Origin: Planctomycetota bacterium
GTDB taxonomy: Bacteria > Planctomycetota > UBA1135 > UBA2386
Direction: 5' to 3'
Assembly: GCA_020638695.1 (NCBI GenBank)
Contig: JACKIB010000005.1
Span: forward strand, 230,815-294,814
DNA length: 64,000 nucleotides
Shown: positions 53,296 through 61,251 of the stretch, in pieces
Numbering within the stretch: the stretch's first letter is position 1
How the letters are laid out: each line of letters begins with the position of its first letter
Notes under the pieces: generated by a model
The model's database searches: none
What the model saw: only the letters and a program-made list of their open reading frames with translations
What the model was told of the DNA's origin: nothing
Made by a program: the position numbers and the translations under genes

Positions 53296-54852
53296 TCAGT
53301 CAGGCACCGCAAGACTCAGGATCGCGAGCCCGTGGTCCTTCTCGAGCAACGCGATGAAGTGTTCGCCGTCGACCGTCGGGAGCCAAGCGTGGAGCGACCG
53401 GCAGCCGATCCCCGCTTCGACCACGAACCGCGCGATCTCCCGGCGCCAGAGGTTGCGGTGCAGGTGACAGAACAGCCTCTCGCTGAGGCGATCGACGCGC
53501 CGGCGGATGCGGGGGTAGCCCCATACGAGGGCCAGGGTCATTCCCGCGGACGCTGCGACGCCGAGCAGCAAGGACTTCGTGCCGCCGCCGACCAGCAGCC
53601 CGGGGACCAGGACCGCTGCAGCCAGTAGCCTCGGCCCGAAAGCGAATGTGTGGAGCAAGCCACCCGCGGCGCTGCGCGAAGCGAGCTCGGTGAGTCGCAC
53701 GACCAGCTGCTGGACGCGGATGCGCGCGAACGCGCGGGGCGGTGCTGGTGACGAGCGCGCGGCCTCCGGGCGGAGCAGTTCGAGCAGCGAGCACGTCGCT
53801 TCGTGCGCTGCCGTGCCCGGGAACGGAAACGCGGCGAGCACTTCGTCGGGCGATTCCATCATGCGTTGCCGCAGCTCGGTGAAGAGCTGGTCTGCCTGCG
53901 CCCGTTCACCGCGCGCCAGCGCGTGGAGTGTCCGATCGATTGCCGCGGGCACCGCCGTGCCGTTGGCAAGGGTGTGGCGGGCGCGCCCGTACTCGCGCCA
54001 CAGCTCTTCGCGACGCAGTTCGTCGTCAGCTTCGACACCGCGCCGGCGCACGCCGTCCAACAGATCGCGCCACTGCCCCTCGAGCCATCGCTCGTCGGCC
54101 GCAAACGTCCCGACGCGAAGCACGAGCACGCGCAACTCCGCGAACGCTGGGTGCAGAGGATCGTCGAAGGACTGGATGCACCGATCGAACAACGCTTCGA
54201 GCTCCGGCCACGCCAGCTGGGATCGGCACGCTTCCCAGATCGAACGGGTCCGGTCGACGAATGCTCGTGGGTCGCGCAGTGTGGCGAGCAACGGCAGCAA
54301 TGTCGTCGCTTCGCACACCGCTGCCGGGGTCTGGCAATGCGCGTCCAACGGCTGGGTCAGCGCCGGTGCCCCAGGGTGCTGTCGAAGTCCCTCCACGAGG
54401 GTTGCGGCGAACGGGTTCGGTCCGACTGCCGGTTCGAGCACGTAGCTCAGCACCGCCTGGCGCAACCACCCGTCCACGGACTTCTCAGGCTGGGATCGCA
54501 GCAGCGAGAGTTCCTCCCGTGGGTCATCGCAACGTCGCGGTGGGGGCACCGAGCGAGGGACGACGGGCGAGCCCGCTGCAGCCGGGGGACGTTGCGGCGT
54601 CGGTTCGGGGTTCCGTTCGGGATCGACGGCTCGCTCGGGCGCATCGGCTTGCATGCGCAGCCTGGTCTCCAGCTCCTCGAACGCTGCACGCAGCAGCTGG
54701 AACTGCTCCGGTGCGCGCTCCGGCCGAAAACGCCGCAGCAGGCGAGTGTACCTGCGGCGCAGCTCCGCGCGGTCGAAGTCGGGATCGAGGCCGAAGAAGG
54801 CCAGTGGATCGTCTGGCAATCGTTCCCACGGTGGATCAGCGTCGTTCAGCAT
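53296..54852 (-). CDS. J-domain-like membrane protein lacking HPD
   Basis: Start ATG at 54852 gives 518 aa. Residues about 16-60 read as a J domain (DPLAFFGLDPDFDRAELRRR, YTRLLRRF, then APEQFQLLRAAFEEL), but the HPD tripeptide is replaced by RPE (R43-P44-E45). An all-helical middle follows, then two adjacent membrane helices (about 415-450) and a C-terminal cytoplasmic tail. This recalls the membrane-anchored DjlB/DjlC partners of HscC. It is encoded 64 bp after an Hsp70 gene on the same strand, so a functional pairing is likely even without HPD. Confidence 0.8.
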   Translation of the reverse strand: MLNDADPPWERLPDDPLAFFGLDPDFDRAELRRRYTRLLRRFRPERAPEQFQLLRAAFEELETRLRMQADAPERAVDPERNPEPTPQRPPAAAGSPVVPRSVPPPRRCDDPREELSLLRSQPEKSVDGWLRQAVLSYVLEPAVGPNPFAATLVEGLRQHPGAPALTQPLDAHCQTPAAVCEATTLLPLLATLRDPRAFVDRTRSIWEACRSQLAWPELEALFDRCIQSFDDPLHPAFAELRVLVLRVGTFAADERWLEGQWRDLLDGVRRRGVEADDELRREELWREYGRARHTLANGTAVPAAIDRTLHALARGERAQADQLFTELRQRMMESPDEVLAAFPFPGTAAHEATCSLLELLRPEAARSSPAPPRAFARIRVQQLVVRLTELASRSAAGGLLHTFAFGPRLLAAAVLVPGLLVGGGTKSLLLGVAASAGMTLALVWGYPRIRRRVDRLSERLFCHLHRNLWRREIARFVVEAGIGCRSLHAWLPTVDGEHFIALLEKDHGLAILSLAVPD

Positions 54853-54916
54853 GGGGCGGACCCGAGCGTCGCGCGAGCCGAGACGCACGATCTCCCGCCG
54901 GTGCGCGTCTCACCGT

Positions 54917-56641
54917 TCATTCCACTTGCCGCCAGGGATGCCCGATCAACTGGAGTACCTCGAGCAGTGCGCTGCGGGCTGCCGCGAACGTATCGCGGTC
55001 GCTGTCGTGCAGGGCGGCCTCGTAGAAAGCGAGGGCTTCGTCGTGCCACTTGCGCTGCTGTGTCGAGACCTCACCGATCACCCGCTCGGCAAACAGCAGC
55101 AGGTCTTGGTTGGCGAGGTCATCGCGCGGGTAGAACTTGATGCTCCGGAGGCGCTGCCGCGCGGCCTCGATCTCACGGGCCGTCAGGTCGAGTGTCTGGT
55201 GGTTCAACAGCGCGGAGAATCGCCGGCCCGTCGCGTCGACGATCGCTTCCACCTCCAGCATGCCGTCCACGTCGTAGGTGAAGCGGACGACCACGACCTG
55301 ACCTGCGGGCCCGGGCGGAATGCCGTCGACCTCGAGTCTGCCGAGCAGCAGGTTGTCGCTGACCCGCCGAGCCTCCCCCTGGTACACGTTCAGCGCCATC
55401 TGTCGTTGGTTGGCGTGCAGGGTCGCCACGTGCTTCTCCCGCGACACGGGAATCGTGGTGTTGCGGTCGATCACCGGCAGGAAGTACCCATCGCGGTGCC
55501 GGTCACCGAGTTGGTGGCTGACTTCGACGCCGAGGGTGAATGGGCACACGTCGGTCACGACGACGTCCTCGATCGCCCGATCCTGTGCCAACATCGCCCC
55601 CTGCACCGCGGCGCCGAGCGCCACCACCTGGTCGGGGTTGAGCGAGCACCGCGGTACCCGCCCGAATTCGCCCTCGACCAGCGCGCGAACCAGGGGGTCC
55701 CGCGTGGCGCCGCCCGCCAGCACTACTTCGTCGACCTGGTCCCGCGTGGTGCGTCCGTCCCGCAAGGCTCGGTCGATCGGTTGCCGTAGGCGGGCGAGGA
55801 GCGGCTGCACCAGCTCGGCGTAGTGCGCTTCATCCAACACCACCGACCCTGCCTCGGCGTCGATGGACCCGTCGGGACTCGCCAACGGAATGTGTTGCGG
55901 AGTTGCGATCCCCCGCTTTCCGCGTTCGGCCAACACGCGCTGGCGCTGCACGCGACGGGGATTCCGCACCTCCTCGATCTCGAGCTGGAGGCCCGCCTGC
56001 TCGAGCCGCCACTGCACGATTCGGTCTGTGAAGTCCTCACCGCCGAGACGGCTCTCGCCTGCGGTCGCGACGATCTCGAGCGTGCCCTCGAACACGTTCA
56101 TCAGCGTCACGTCGAAGGTCCCGCCGCCGAGGTCGATCACCAGCAGTGTCTTGTCGCCGGTGGGATCGACCACTCCATAGGCCAGCGCGGCGGCGCTCGG
56201 CTCGTTCAGGATTCTCGTGACCTCGAGTCCGGCGATATGCCCGGCGGCACGTGTGGCCTGCCGCTGCAGTTCGTTGAAGTACGCCGGTACGGTGATCACC
56301 GCGCGAACCACCTCGGTGGCGAGCGCGCGTTCCGCATCCTCCTTGAGGCTGCGCAGCACCATGCTCGACAGCTCTTGGGCGGTGAACGTGCGCTCGCCGA
56401 GGGTCGCCCGTCGATCGGTGCCCATCCACCGCTTGAAGAACGCGCACGCCCGCTCCGGGCGCAGCACCATGAGCTCGCGAGCCGGCTCACCGACGACGTG
56501 CCGCCCGTCGGGGAGCAACCCGACGGCAGACGGGGTCAACACGCTGCCGAGCGGATTCCGCAGCAAGCGCGCGGCTCCGTCTTCGAACACGGCGCACAGC
56601 GAGTACGTCGTGCCCAGGTCGACCCCGATGATCGGCGGCAT
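54917..56641 (-). CDS. Hsp70-family protein (DnaK/HscC-like)
   Basis: A 574 aa Hsp70. The ATPase domain has GVDLGTTYSLCAVF, VPAYFNELQRQATRAAGHIAGL, RILNEPSAAALAYG, IDLGGGTFDVTL and VLAGGATRDPLVR. The substrate domain (FTLGVEVSHQLGDRH, NTTIPVSREKHVAT) is short and the C-terminal lid is reduced, as in HscC (Hsc62) rather than DnaK. HscC proteins act with specialised J proteins; the next gene encodes a J-like membrane protein. It is cytoplasmic and not the main DnaK, as grpE and dnaJ are absent here. Confidence 0.94.
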   Translation of the reverse strand: MPPIIGVDLGTTYSLCAVFEDGAARLLRNPLGSVLTPSAVGLLPDGRHVVGEPARELMVLRPERACAFFKRWMGTDRRATLGERTFTAQELSSMVLRSLKEDAERALATEVVRAVITVPAYFNELQRQATRAAGHIAGLEVTRILNEPSAAALAYGVVDPTGDKTLLVIDLGGGTFDVTLMNVFEGTLEIVATAGESRLGGEDFTDRIVQWRLEQAGLQLEIEEVRNPRRVQRQRVLAERGKRGIATPQHIPLASPDGSIDAEAGSVVLDEAHYAELVQPLLARLRQPIDRALRDGRTTRDQVDEVVLAGGATRDPLVRALVEGEFGRVPRCSLNPDQVVALGAAVQGAMLAQDRAIEDVVVTDVCPFTLGVEVSHQLGDRHRDGYFLPVIDRNTTIPVSREKHVATLHANQRQMALNVYQGEARRVSDNLLLGRLEVDGIPPGPAGQVVVVRFTYDVDGMLEVEAIVDATGRRFSALLNHQTLDLTAREIEAARQRLRSIKFYPRDDLANQDLLLFAERVIGEVSTQQRKWHDEALAFYEAALHDSDRDTFAAARSALLEVLQLIGHPWRQVE

Positions 56642-56646
56642 CGCGG

Positions 56647-56652
56647 TATCAT
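56647..56652 (+). promoter_or_regulatory. Candidate -10 box (TATCAT)
   Basis: TATCAT lies in the 65 bp between the divergent Hsp70 gene and the DUF6348-like gene, 54 nt before the latter's ATG. Confidence 0.3.
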
Positions 56653-56706
56653 GCGTCCGGCCTTCGAGTCGTCAACACGGGTGACCGCCGGCAAACTGGC
56701 CGTTCG

Positions 56707-57465
56707 ATGAGTGAACCGAACCGCGCGGAGCTCAACACGAGAATCCTGGTGGGCATCTGCCTGGCGATTGCCGGGACGGTGGCGAGTATCACACTGCTAG
56801 ACCACGGTTTGTTCGCCGTGGGCGCGGTCATGGTGGTGGGGGTGGGCGTGACACTGGTGTTGTCTGCCAAGCGCGAGTTGGACGTGGCGCGCGCGACCAG
56901 ATCGGAAGTCGACCGCGCGCACGGCGAGTGGGAGGAACTGGAACAAGGGGTGCGGAGGGCGCGGCGCAACGGGGAGAGCGTGGCGCGCTACCTGCAGTCC
57001 ATGGGGTACCGGGACTTCGCGGTGCGTCGATGGCTGGCCGCGGAACTCGGGTCCGGGGCGGGGCGCTCCGGTGGTCCCGGCGCCTCATCGCGCGACACGT
57101 CGCGCGATGGCGTGGGACTGCCGCCGGACGGGCTCCGCCCCTCGAGCATCCGCACGCAGCCGGGCTCGGACGATGCGGTCGTCCCGCTCGCGCAACTGCT
57201 GGTCGACCTCTTGGAGGGACATGGCGTCGCCGCCGAGTTGCGCGGTGGATTGGTCTACCTGCCGGGGCTCGACCGGTGGGCGAACCTGTGGATGTACCGT
57301 GCGGCGAGCGGCGTTCCCCTGATCGAGGTGCGGGCCACCGGCCCCGACGGGGCAGCCGTCGCGGATCGATGCGCCGGCATTGGATCCACGGTCGAGGCCG
57401 CGCGGGCCGATGGGGCACGGTCGTTCAGCGCGGGCACCTTCCACGTGCTGCTTGCGGCATTGTAG
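56707..57465 (+). CDS. Two-pass membrane protein with N-terminal half of a DUF6348-like domain
   Basis: A 252 aa product. Two membrane helices (about residues 14-30 and 33-52) are followed by a basic helical linker, a Ser/Arg/Pro-rich region, and from about residue 160 a domain start (LAQLLVDLLEGHGVAAELR, IEVRATGP, CAGIGSTVEAARADGARSF). It ends at HVLLAAL followed by TAG. The same reading frame continues without another stop for 133 codons after this TAG, and the continuation looks like the rest of the domain. The DUF6348 assignment is by recollection. Read as truncated by a nonsense change, or expressed by readthrough. Confidence 0.7.
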   Translation: MSEPNRAELNTRILVGICLAIAGTVASITLLDHGLFAVGAVMVVGVGVTLVLSAKRELDVARATRSEVDRAHGEWEELEQGVRRARRNGESVARYLQSMGYRDFAVRRWLAAELGSGAGRSGGPGASSRDTSRDGVGLPPDGLRPSSIRTQPGSDDAVVPLAQLLVDLLEGHGVAAELRGGLVYLPGLDRWANLWMYRAASGVPLIEVRATGPDGAAVADRCAGIGSTVEAARADGARSFSAGTFHVLLAAL

Positions 57466-57468
57466 GGG

Positions 57469-57864
57469 GTGCTGGAGCGCGACCAGGTCGACCACGAGGT
57501 CCGGGTCGTGAACGAGTCCAGCTGGGACGTCTACGCGGGTCCGACGACCACTCGCGTCAGTCGCGGAATGGCGCCGCTGGCTCTGTCGAGCGGACTCGCG
57601 GAGCGCGTTCTCACGCACCTCGAGCGGGTCTTGGTCGACGGGCGGGTGCACACCGCGCGTTGCTACCTCGCCGTCGTGGAAGGCGCGATCACGGTGGAAG
57701 GTCTGATCGACGATGCGGCGGACGCCACGTTGGCGAAACTCGTCCATCGCGCGGACTGGGTGCTTCCGGAGCGCGGCTTCTCGTCGATCCGCTGGTTCAT
57801 CGCCGCATGTCCGAGGGCGCTCAGGCCAGCGGAGTTCTCGGTACGCGGGACCTGTGCGAGCTGA
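57469..57864 (+). CDS. C-terminal half of the DUF6348-like domain, separated by an in-frame TAG
   Basis: Open in the same frame as the preceding gene, starting one codon after its TAG with GTG (131 aa). It contains VRVVNESSWDVYAGPTTTR and, near the end, RGFSSIRWFIAACPRALRPAEF, compatible with the second half of one globular domain. No Shine-Dalgarno at useful distance is seen before the GTG. It is either a coupled separate product, part of a readthrough product, or a remnant. It ends 9 bp before the convergent tryptophan dioxygenase gene. Confidence 0.55.
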   Translation: MLERDQVDHEVRVVNESSWDVYAGPTTTRVSRGMAPLALSSGLAERVLTHLERVLVDGRVHTARCYLAVVEGAITVEGLIDDAADATLAKLVHRADWVLPERGFSSIRWFIAACPRALRPAEFSVRGTCAS

Positions 57865-57873
57865 TGGATCCAC

Positions 57874-58992
57874 TCACCCATCCGCACACAGCCCGTAGTA
57901 GTCGGGTCGATCGGTGTGCGGCGCGTGCTCGGGTGCGAGCAGCATGGTGCGCGCGGCCCACACTTCCTTGAACACTCGGTAGTGCAGCGCGGTCTGATCG
58001 AGGTACTCCACGCCCGCCGATCCGCCGGTGCCGACACGGCGGCCGATCACCCGCTCGACCATGCGCGCGTGGCGCTGCCGGAACACGACCATCGCCTGCT
58101 CGACCTCCACCAGCCCGTCGATGACTTCGCCCGGCCAGGACAGCAGCGGAAGTTCACGGTTGCTCTCGATGAACAGGATCGCCGCACGGATGCGCCGCAG
58201 CCGTGCGCGTTCCTCTGGGTCGTCGACTTCGGCAGCGGCCAGGTAGTTGCGTGACGCGTCCAGCTCGTTCTGGTAGCGCTCGCGCAACCGCGCGACGTCC
58301 TGCTCGGTCAGCGCCTGGCGGGTGGCGATTTCGCCGACCAGTGTGTGCTTGTGCCGCTGCTCGCACTGCAGGCATTGGTCGAGAAATGCATCGATGACCG
58401 CCGCGTCGCCAGGTTGGTCTGGGGTCGATCCCTGGATCGGGGTGCGGTAGAGCCACGCGTACACCGCGTCCTTGACCGAGGCGTTCTGCTCGATCCGGCG
58501 TTGCACGCGGGCCAGGGCCGGTGACTCGCCGTCCTCCGACGCGAGCGCGGCGAGGAAGCTGCCTTCGTAGCCGAGGTGCAGCCGCTCGTCGGCGTCCAGT
58601 CCCAGCAGGATCTCCATTTCGCGCATCTGTGCCGACTGGAAGCCGCTCGCCGGGGACAGCTTGTCGCGGAACGTCAGGTAGTCCTGAGTCCGCATCGTCT
58701 CCATCAACTTGAAGTGCTGACTGGCGAGTTCGAACATCAGCGCGACGCGGTGCAGGGCGGCGCACGCCTGCGCCAGCGCGGTCTCCGGGACCCGCTGCTG
58801 CACGAACAGGTCGCGAACCCCGCCGAGTTCGCGCAGCACCAGCTTGAACCACAACTCGTCGATCTGGTGGATGACGATGAACCGGACTTCGTCGTTGCCG
58901 AGTTCCGTTTCATCGCCGGCGATCCCGTTCTGCAGCTTCAGCAGCTGCTCGACCTTGATGTAGTCCCAATAGGACGTCTTGGGTTGCACCAT
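57874..58992 (-). CDS. kynA: Tryptophan 2,3-dioxygenase
   Basis: Start ATG at 58992 gives 372 aa. It is the heme enzyme that opens the tryptophan indole ring to N-formylkynurenine, the first step of the kynurenine route. YWDYIKVEQLLKLQ, RFIVIHQIDELWFK with the distal His, DYLTFRDKLSPASGFQS with the substrate Arg, and HLGYEG are canonical TDO segments. The length is within the TDO range, longer than many bacterial forms (about 280). Kynureninase, formamidase and other pathway genes are not in the window. Confidence 0.95.
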   Translation of the reverse strand: MVQPKTSYWDYIKVEQLLKLQNGIAGDETELGNDEVRFIVIHQIDELWFKLVLRELGGVRDLFVQQRVPETALAQACAALHRVALMFELASQHFKLMETMRTQDYLTFRDKLSPASGFQSAQMREMEILLGLDADERLHLGYEGSFLAALASEDGESPALARVQRRIEQNASVKDAVYAWLYRTPIQGSTPDQPGDAAVIDAFLDQCLQCEQRHKHTLVGEIATRQALTEQDVARLRERYQNELDASRNYLAAAEVDDPEERARLRRIRAAILFIESNRELPLLSWPGEVIDGLVEVEQAMVVFRQRHARMVERVIGRRVGTGGSAGVEYLDQTALHYRVFKEVWAARTMLLAPEHAPHTDRPDYYGLCADG

Positions 58993-59211
58993 GCGCGGAT
59001 CATCGCACGTGCACCGGCCGTTGCCAGTGCGTCGTGGTCGCCCGGACCACGTCGGACCTGTTCCTCGACGGGGAGGCATCCCGCATCTGGGAGGAACCTG
59101 CCGGGCACGATCTCGCGACTCACGAATAGCCCAGGTGAGCCCGCGGGCTCTGCCGCGCGGGGCAGGGTCGGCGCGACGATGCGGGACCTTCCTGTCGACC
59201 GCGGGGGCGGG

Positions 59212-59224
59212 GGCACGGCGTGCC
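59212..59224. terminator. Short GC hairpin
   Basis: GGCAC and GTGCC with loop GGC lie within a G-rich stretch about 24 nt downstream of the stop codon of the 666 aa anchored protein gene on the minus strand. Confidence 0.3.
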
Positions 59225-59247
59225 GGCCCCTGGGTGCCGCTGCGCGG

Positions 59248-61248
59248 TCAGTTGTCGAGCTTCGGCACGTCGATGCGCAGCTCGAACTGCTCCTGCCCGG
59301 GCGCGATGGTGAACGACTTCTTCGACTTGTTGAACTGCACCATCATCAGCAGCGGGTTGGCCTGCACCTGCGACGCGGCCATCGCCGTGTAGCGACCCGG
59401 CTTGAGGCGCTTGCTGAGCAGGAACGCCCCGTCGTTGTCGCTGATCGCCTCGCAGCTGAACGGCTGCGGGTTCTTCGGGTCGTTCTCCGCGCTCACGTTG
59501 ACCTTCACCTGACCCTTCACCGCGCCAGCCACGGTGGCGAACCCGGACACCAGGCAGCCGCGCGAGATCTGCACGTTGCCGAGGTCGTTGGTCTTGCCGA
59601 CCTCGACGATCACGTCCTTGACCACGTCGGTGCAGAACTCGGGGTGTTCGAGGCGGAGCTGGTACTTGCCCGGGAACATCATCGCGAAGTGGACGCGACC
59701 ATCCTTGCCGGTACGCGCCTCGCGCTTGGTGATCGTGTAGGGGACCTGGAACATCTTGATGAACGGGTTGTCGATCAGACCCTCGGGCTCGGTCTTGACC
59801 TGCACCCCGACCGCCGGCGCCCCGCGCGAATCGGTGATCACCGCGACGATCTCGCCGCCGCGGTTCAGCTCGACGGTGACGTGCGGCGGGTTCTGCATCG
59901 CCTCGGTGATGGTGAACCGCTCGGAGAAGTTCTTGGCGAACCCGGCGGCGTGCACCTCGGCGACGTAGGTCATCGGGTTGACGCCGGTGATCTTGACGGT
60001 GCCGTCGGTGGCCCCCTTGACCGGCTTGCTCACCAGCGGGTTGCCGAACGAGTCCTGGCCCTTGAACGCCGGCTTGAGGTTGACGTGGAAGTTCGCGACC
60101 GGCCGCTTCTGGTCGTCGAGCACCGTCACCAGCACCGCGCCGAGCGGCTCCAGCGTGATCTTCAGCTCCTTCTCGCCGGCGTTGATCGGCTTCTCCTCGA
60201 CCCGCTGGAAGCCCTCGGCCTCGGCAGCCACCGAGTAGACGCCGTCGCGGATCCCGGACAGCAGGAACCGCCCGGCGTTGTCGGTGCGCGTCTCCTCGAC
60301 CAGGCGCGACTTCTGGCTCAGTGCCGCCACCGTGATCTTCGCGGCGACCACCGGCTTGCCTTGCGGGTTCACCACGGTGCCGCCGATGTCGAGTCCGGGC
60401 GGCAGCCGGAAGTCGAGCTGGTGGCGTTGGTCGGCGGTGAACTGCAGCTCGTGCCGCTCGTCGCGCGCGTAGCCGTCGGCGCTGGCGGTCATCGAGTACA
60501 TCGTGCTCGGGTCGAGGTTGCGCAGCTCGTACTCGCCGTTCTGGTTGGCGGTCGCCAGGATCCCGTTCTCGCGCCCAGGGATCGGTGTCAGGTTGAGCAT
60601 GCCGGTGCCGTCCTTGGCGGTGATCAGCGCTTGGGCGATCGGCTGGCCACCCTCGGTGGTGACGCGCCCGTAGACCGCGACTCCGGGCTTGAGCTGCACC
60701 CGACCGGCGTCGTACCAGTCGCGTGGCTGCACGTCGATGTTGGGGATCCGGTGGTCGCAGTACTCGTCGTGCTCGATGCGCACTTCGTACTTGGCGCCGT
60801 CTTCCCACTTCTCGATGCCGAGCCGGAAGGAGCCGTCCGCCCCGGTCTCGGCGCGGGCGATCGGCGGGAAGCGGACCCCCTTCTGGTGGTCGCGCCACAT
60901 CGTCATCACCTTGAGGCCGAGGCCCGGCATCAGGTAGACCCGAGCACCCGCGACGGCGCCGCCGGCCGGGTTGACGAGGACGCCGCCGACCCCCTGGGCG
61001 AACTCCTTGCCCGATCCGGTCGCACTGTCGATCTTGGTGCGGACGACCTCGGGTGGGTTCTGCTTCGCGGTCTCGCCCTTGCTCTTCGACTTGCCGGCCT
61101 GGAGTTGGGATGGCGTCGTCGCAGCCTTCTCCTTGGTCGGGGTGGAGCCGCCTGGTGTCTGAGGAGCTGCGGGCGAGAGGTTGCCCAGGAAGAAGTACGC
61201 CGCGCCACCGAGGATCGCGACCAGGAGAATGCCGAGGAGAACGCGCAT
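59248..61248 (-). CDS. Membrane-anchored carboxypeptidase-regulatory-like multidomain protein
   Basis: A 666 aa protein with an uncleaved N-terminal anchor (MRVLLGILLVAILGGAAYFF) and a Pro/Thr/Lys linker. The rest consists of about six beta-sandwich domains of the carboxypeptidase-regulatory/transthyretin type. Repeated cores such as GVAVYGRVTTEGGQPIAQALI, GLDIGGTVVNPQGKPVVAA, ADGYARDERHELQFTADQ and AEGFQRVEEKPINAGEKELK show the repeat. It faces the periplasm or cell exterior. No enzymatic residues are seen. Its start lies 3 bp after the stop of a similar protein upstream, suggesting gene duplication and co-expression. Confidence 0.88.
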   Translation of the reverse strand: MRVLLGILLVAILGGAAYFFLGNLSPAAPQTPGGSTPTKEKAATTPSQLQAGKSKSKGETAKQNPPEVVRTKIDSATGSGKEFAQGVGGVLVNPAGGAVAGARVYLMPGLGLKVMTMWRDHQKGVRFPPIARAETGADGSFRLGIEKWEDGAKYEVRIEHDEYCDHRIPNIDVQPRDWYDAGRVQLKPGVAVYGRVTTEGGQPIAQALITAKDGTGMLNLTPIPGRENGILATANQNGEYELRNLDPSTMYSMTASADGYARDERHELQFTADQRHQLDFRLPPGLDIGGTVVNPQGKPVVAAKITVAALSQKSRLVEETRTDNAGRFLLSGIRDGVYSVAAEAEGFQRVEEKPINAGEKELKITLEPLGAVLVTVLDDQKRPVANFHVNLKPAFKGQDSFGNPLVSKPVKGATDGTVKITGVNPMTYVAEVHAAGFAKNFSERFTITEAMQNPPHVTVELNRGGEIVAVITDSRGAPAVGVQVKTEPEGLIDNPFIKMFQVPYTITKREARTGKDGRVHFAMMFPGKYQLRLEHPEFCTDVVKDVIVEVGKTNDLGNVQISRGCLVSGFATVAGAVKGQVKVNVSAENDPKNPQPFSCEAISDNDGAFLLSKRLKPGRYTAMAASQVQANPLLMMVQFNKSKKSFTIAPGQEQFELRIDVPKLDN

Positions 61249-61251
61249 GAT

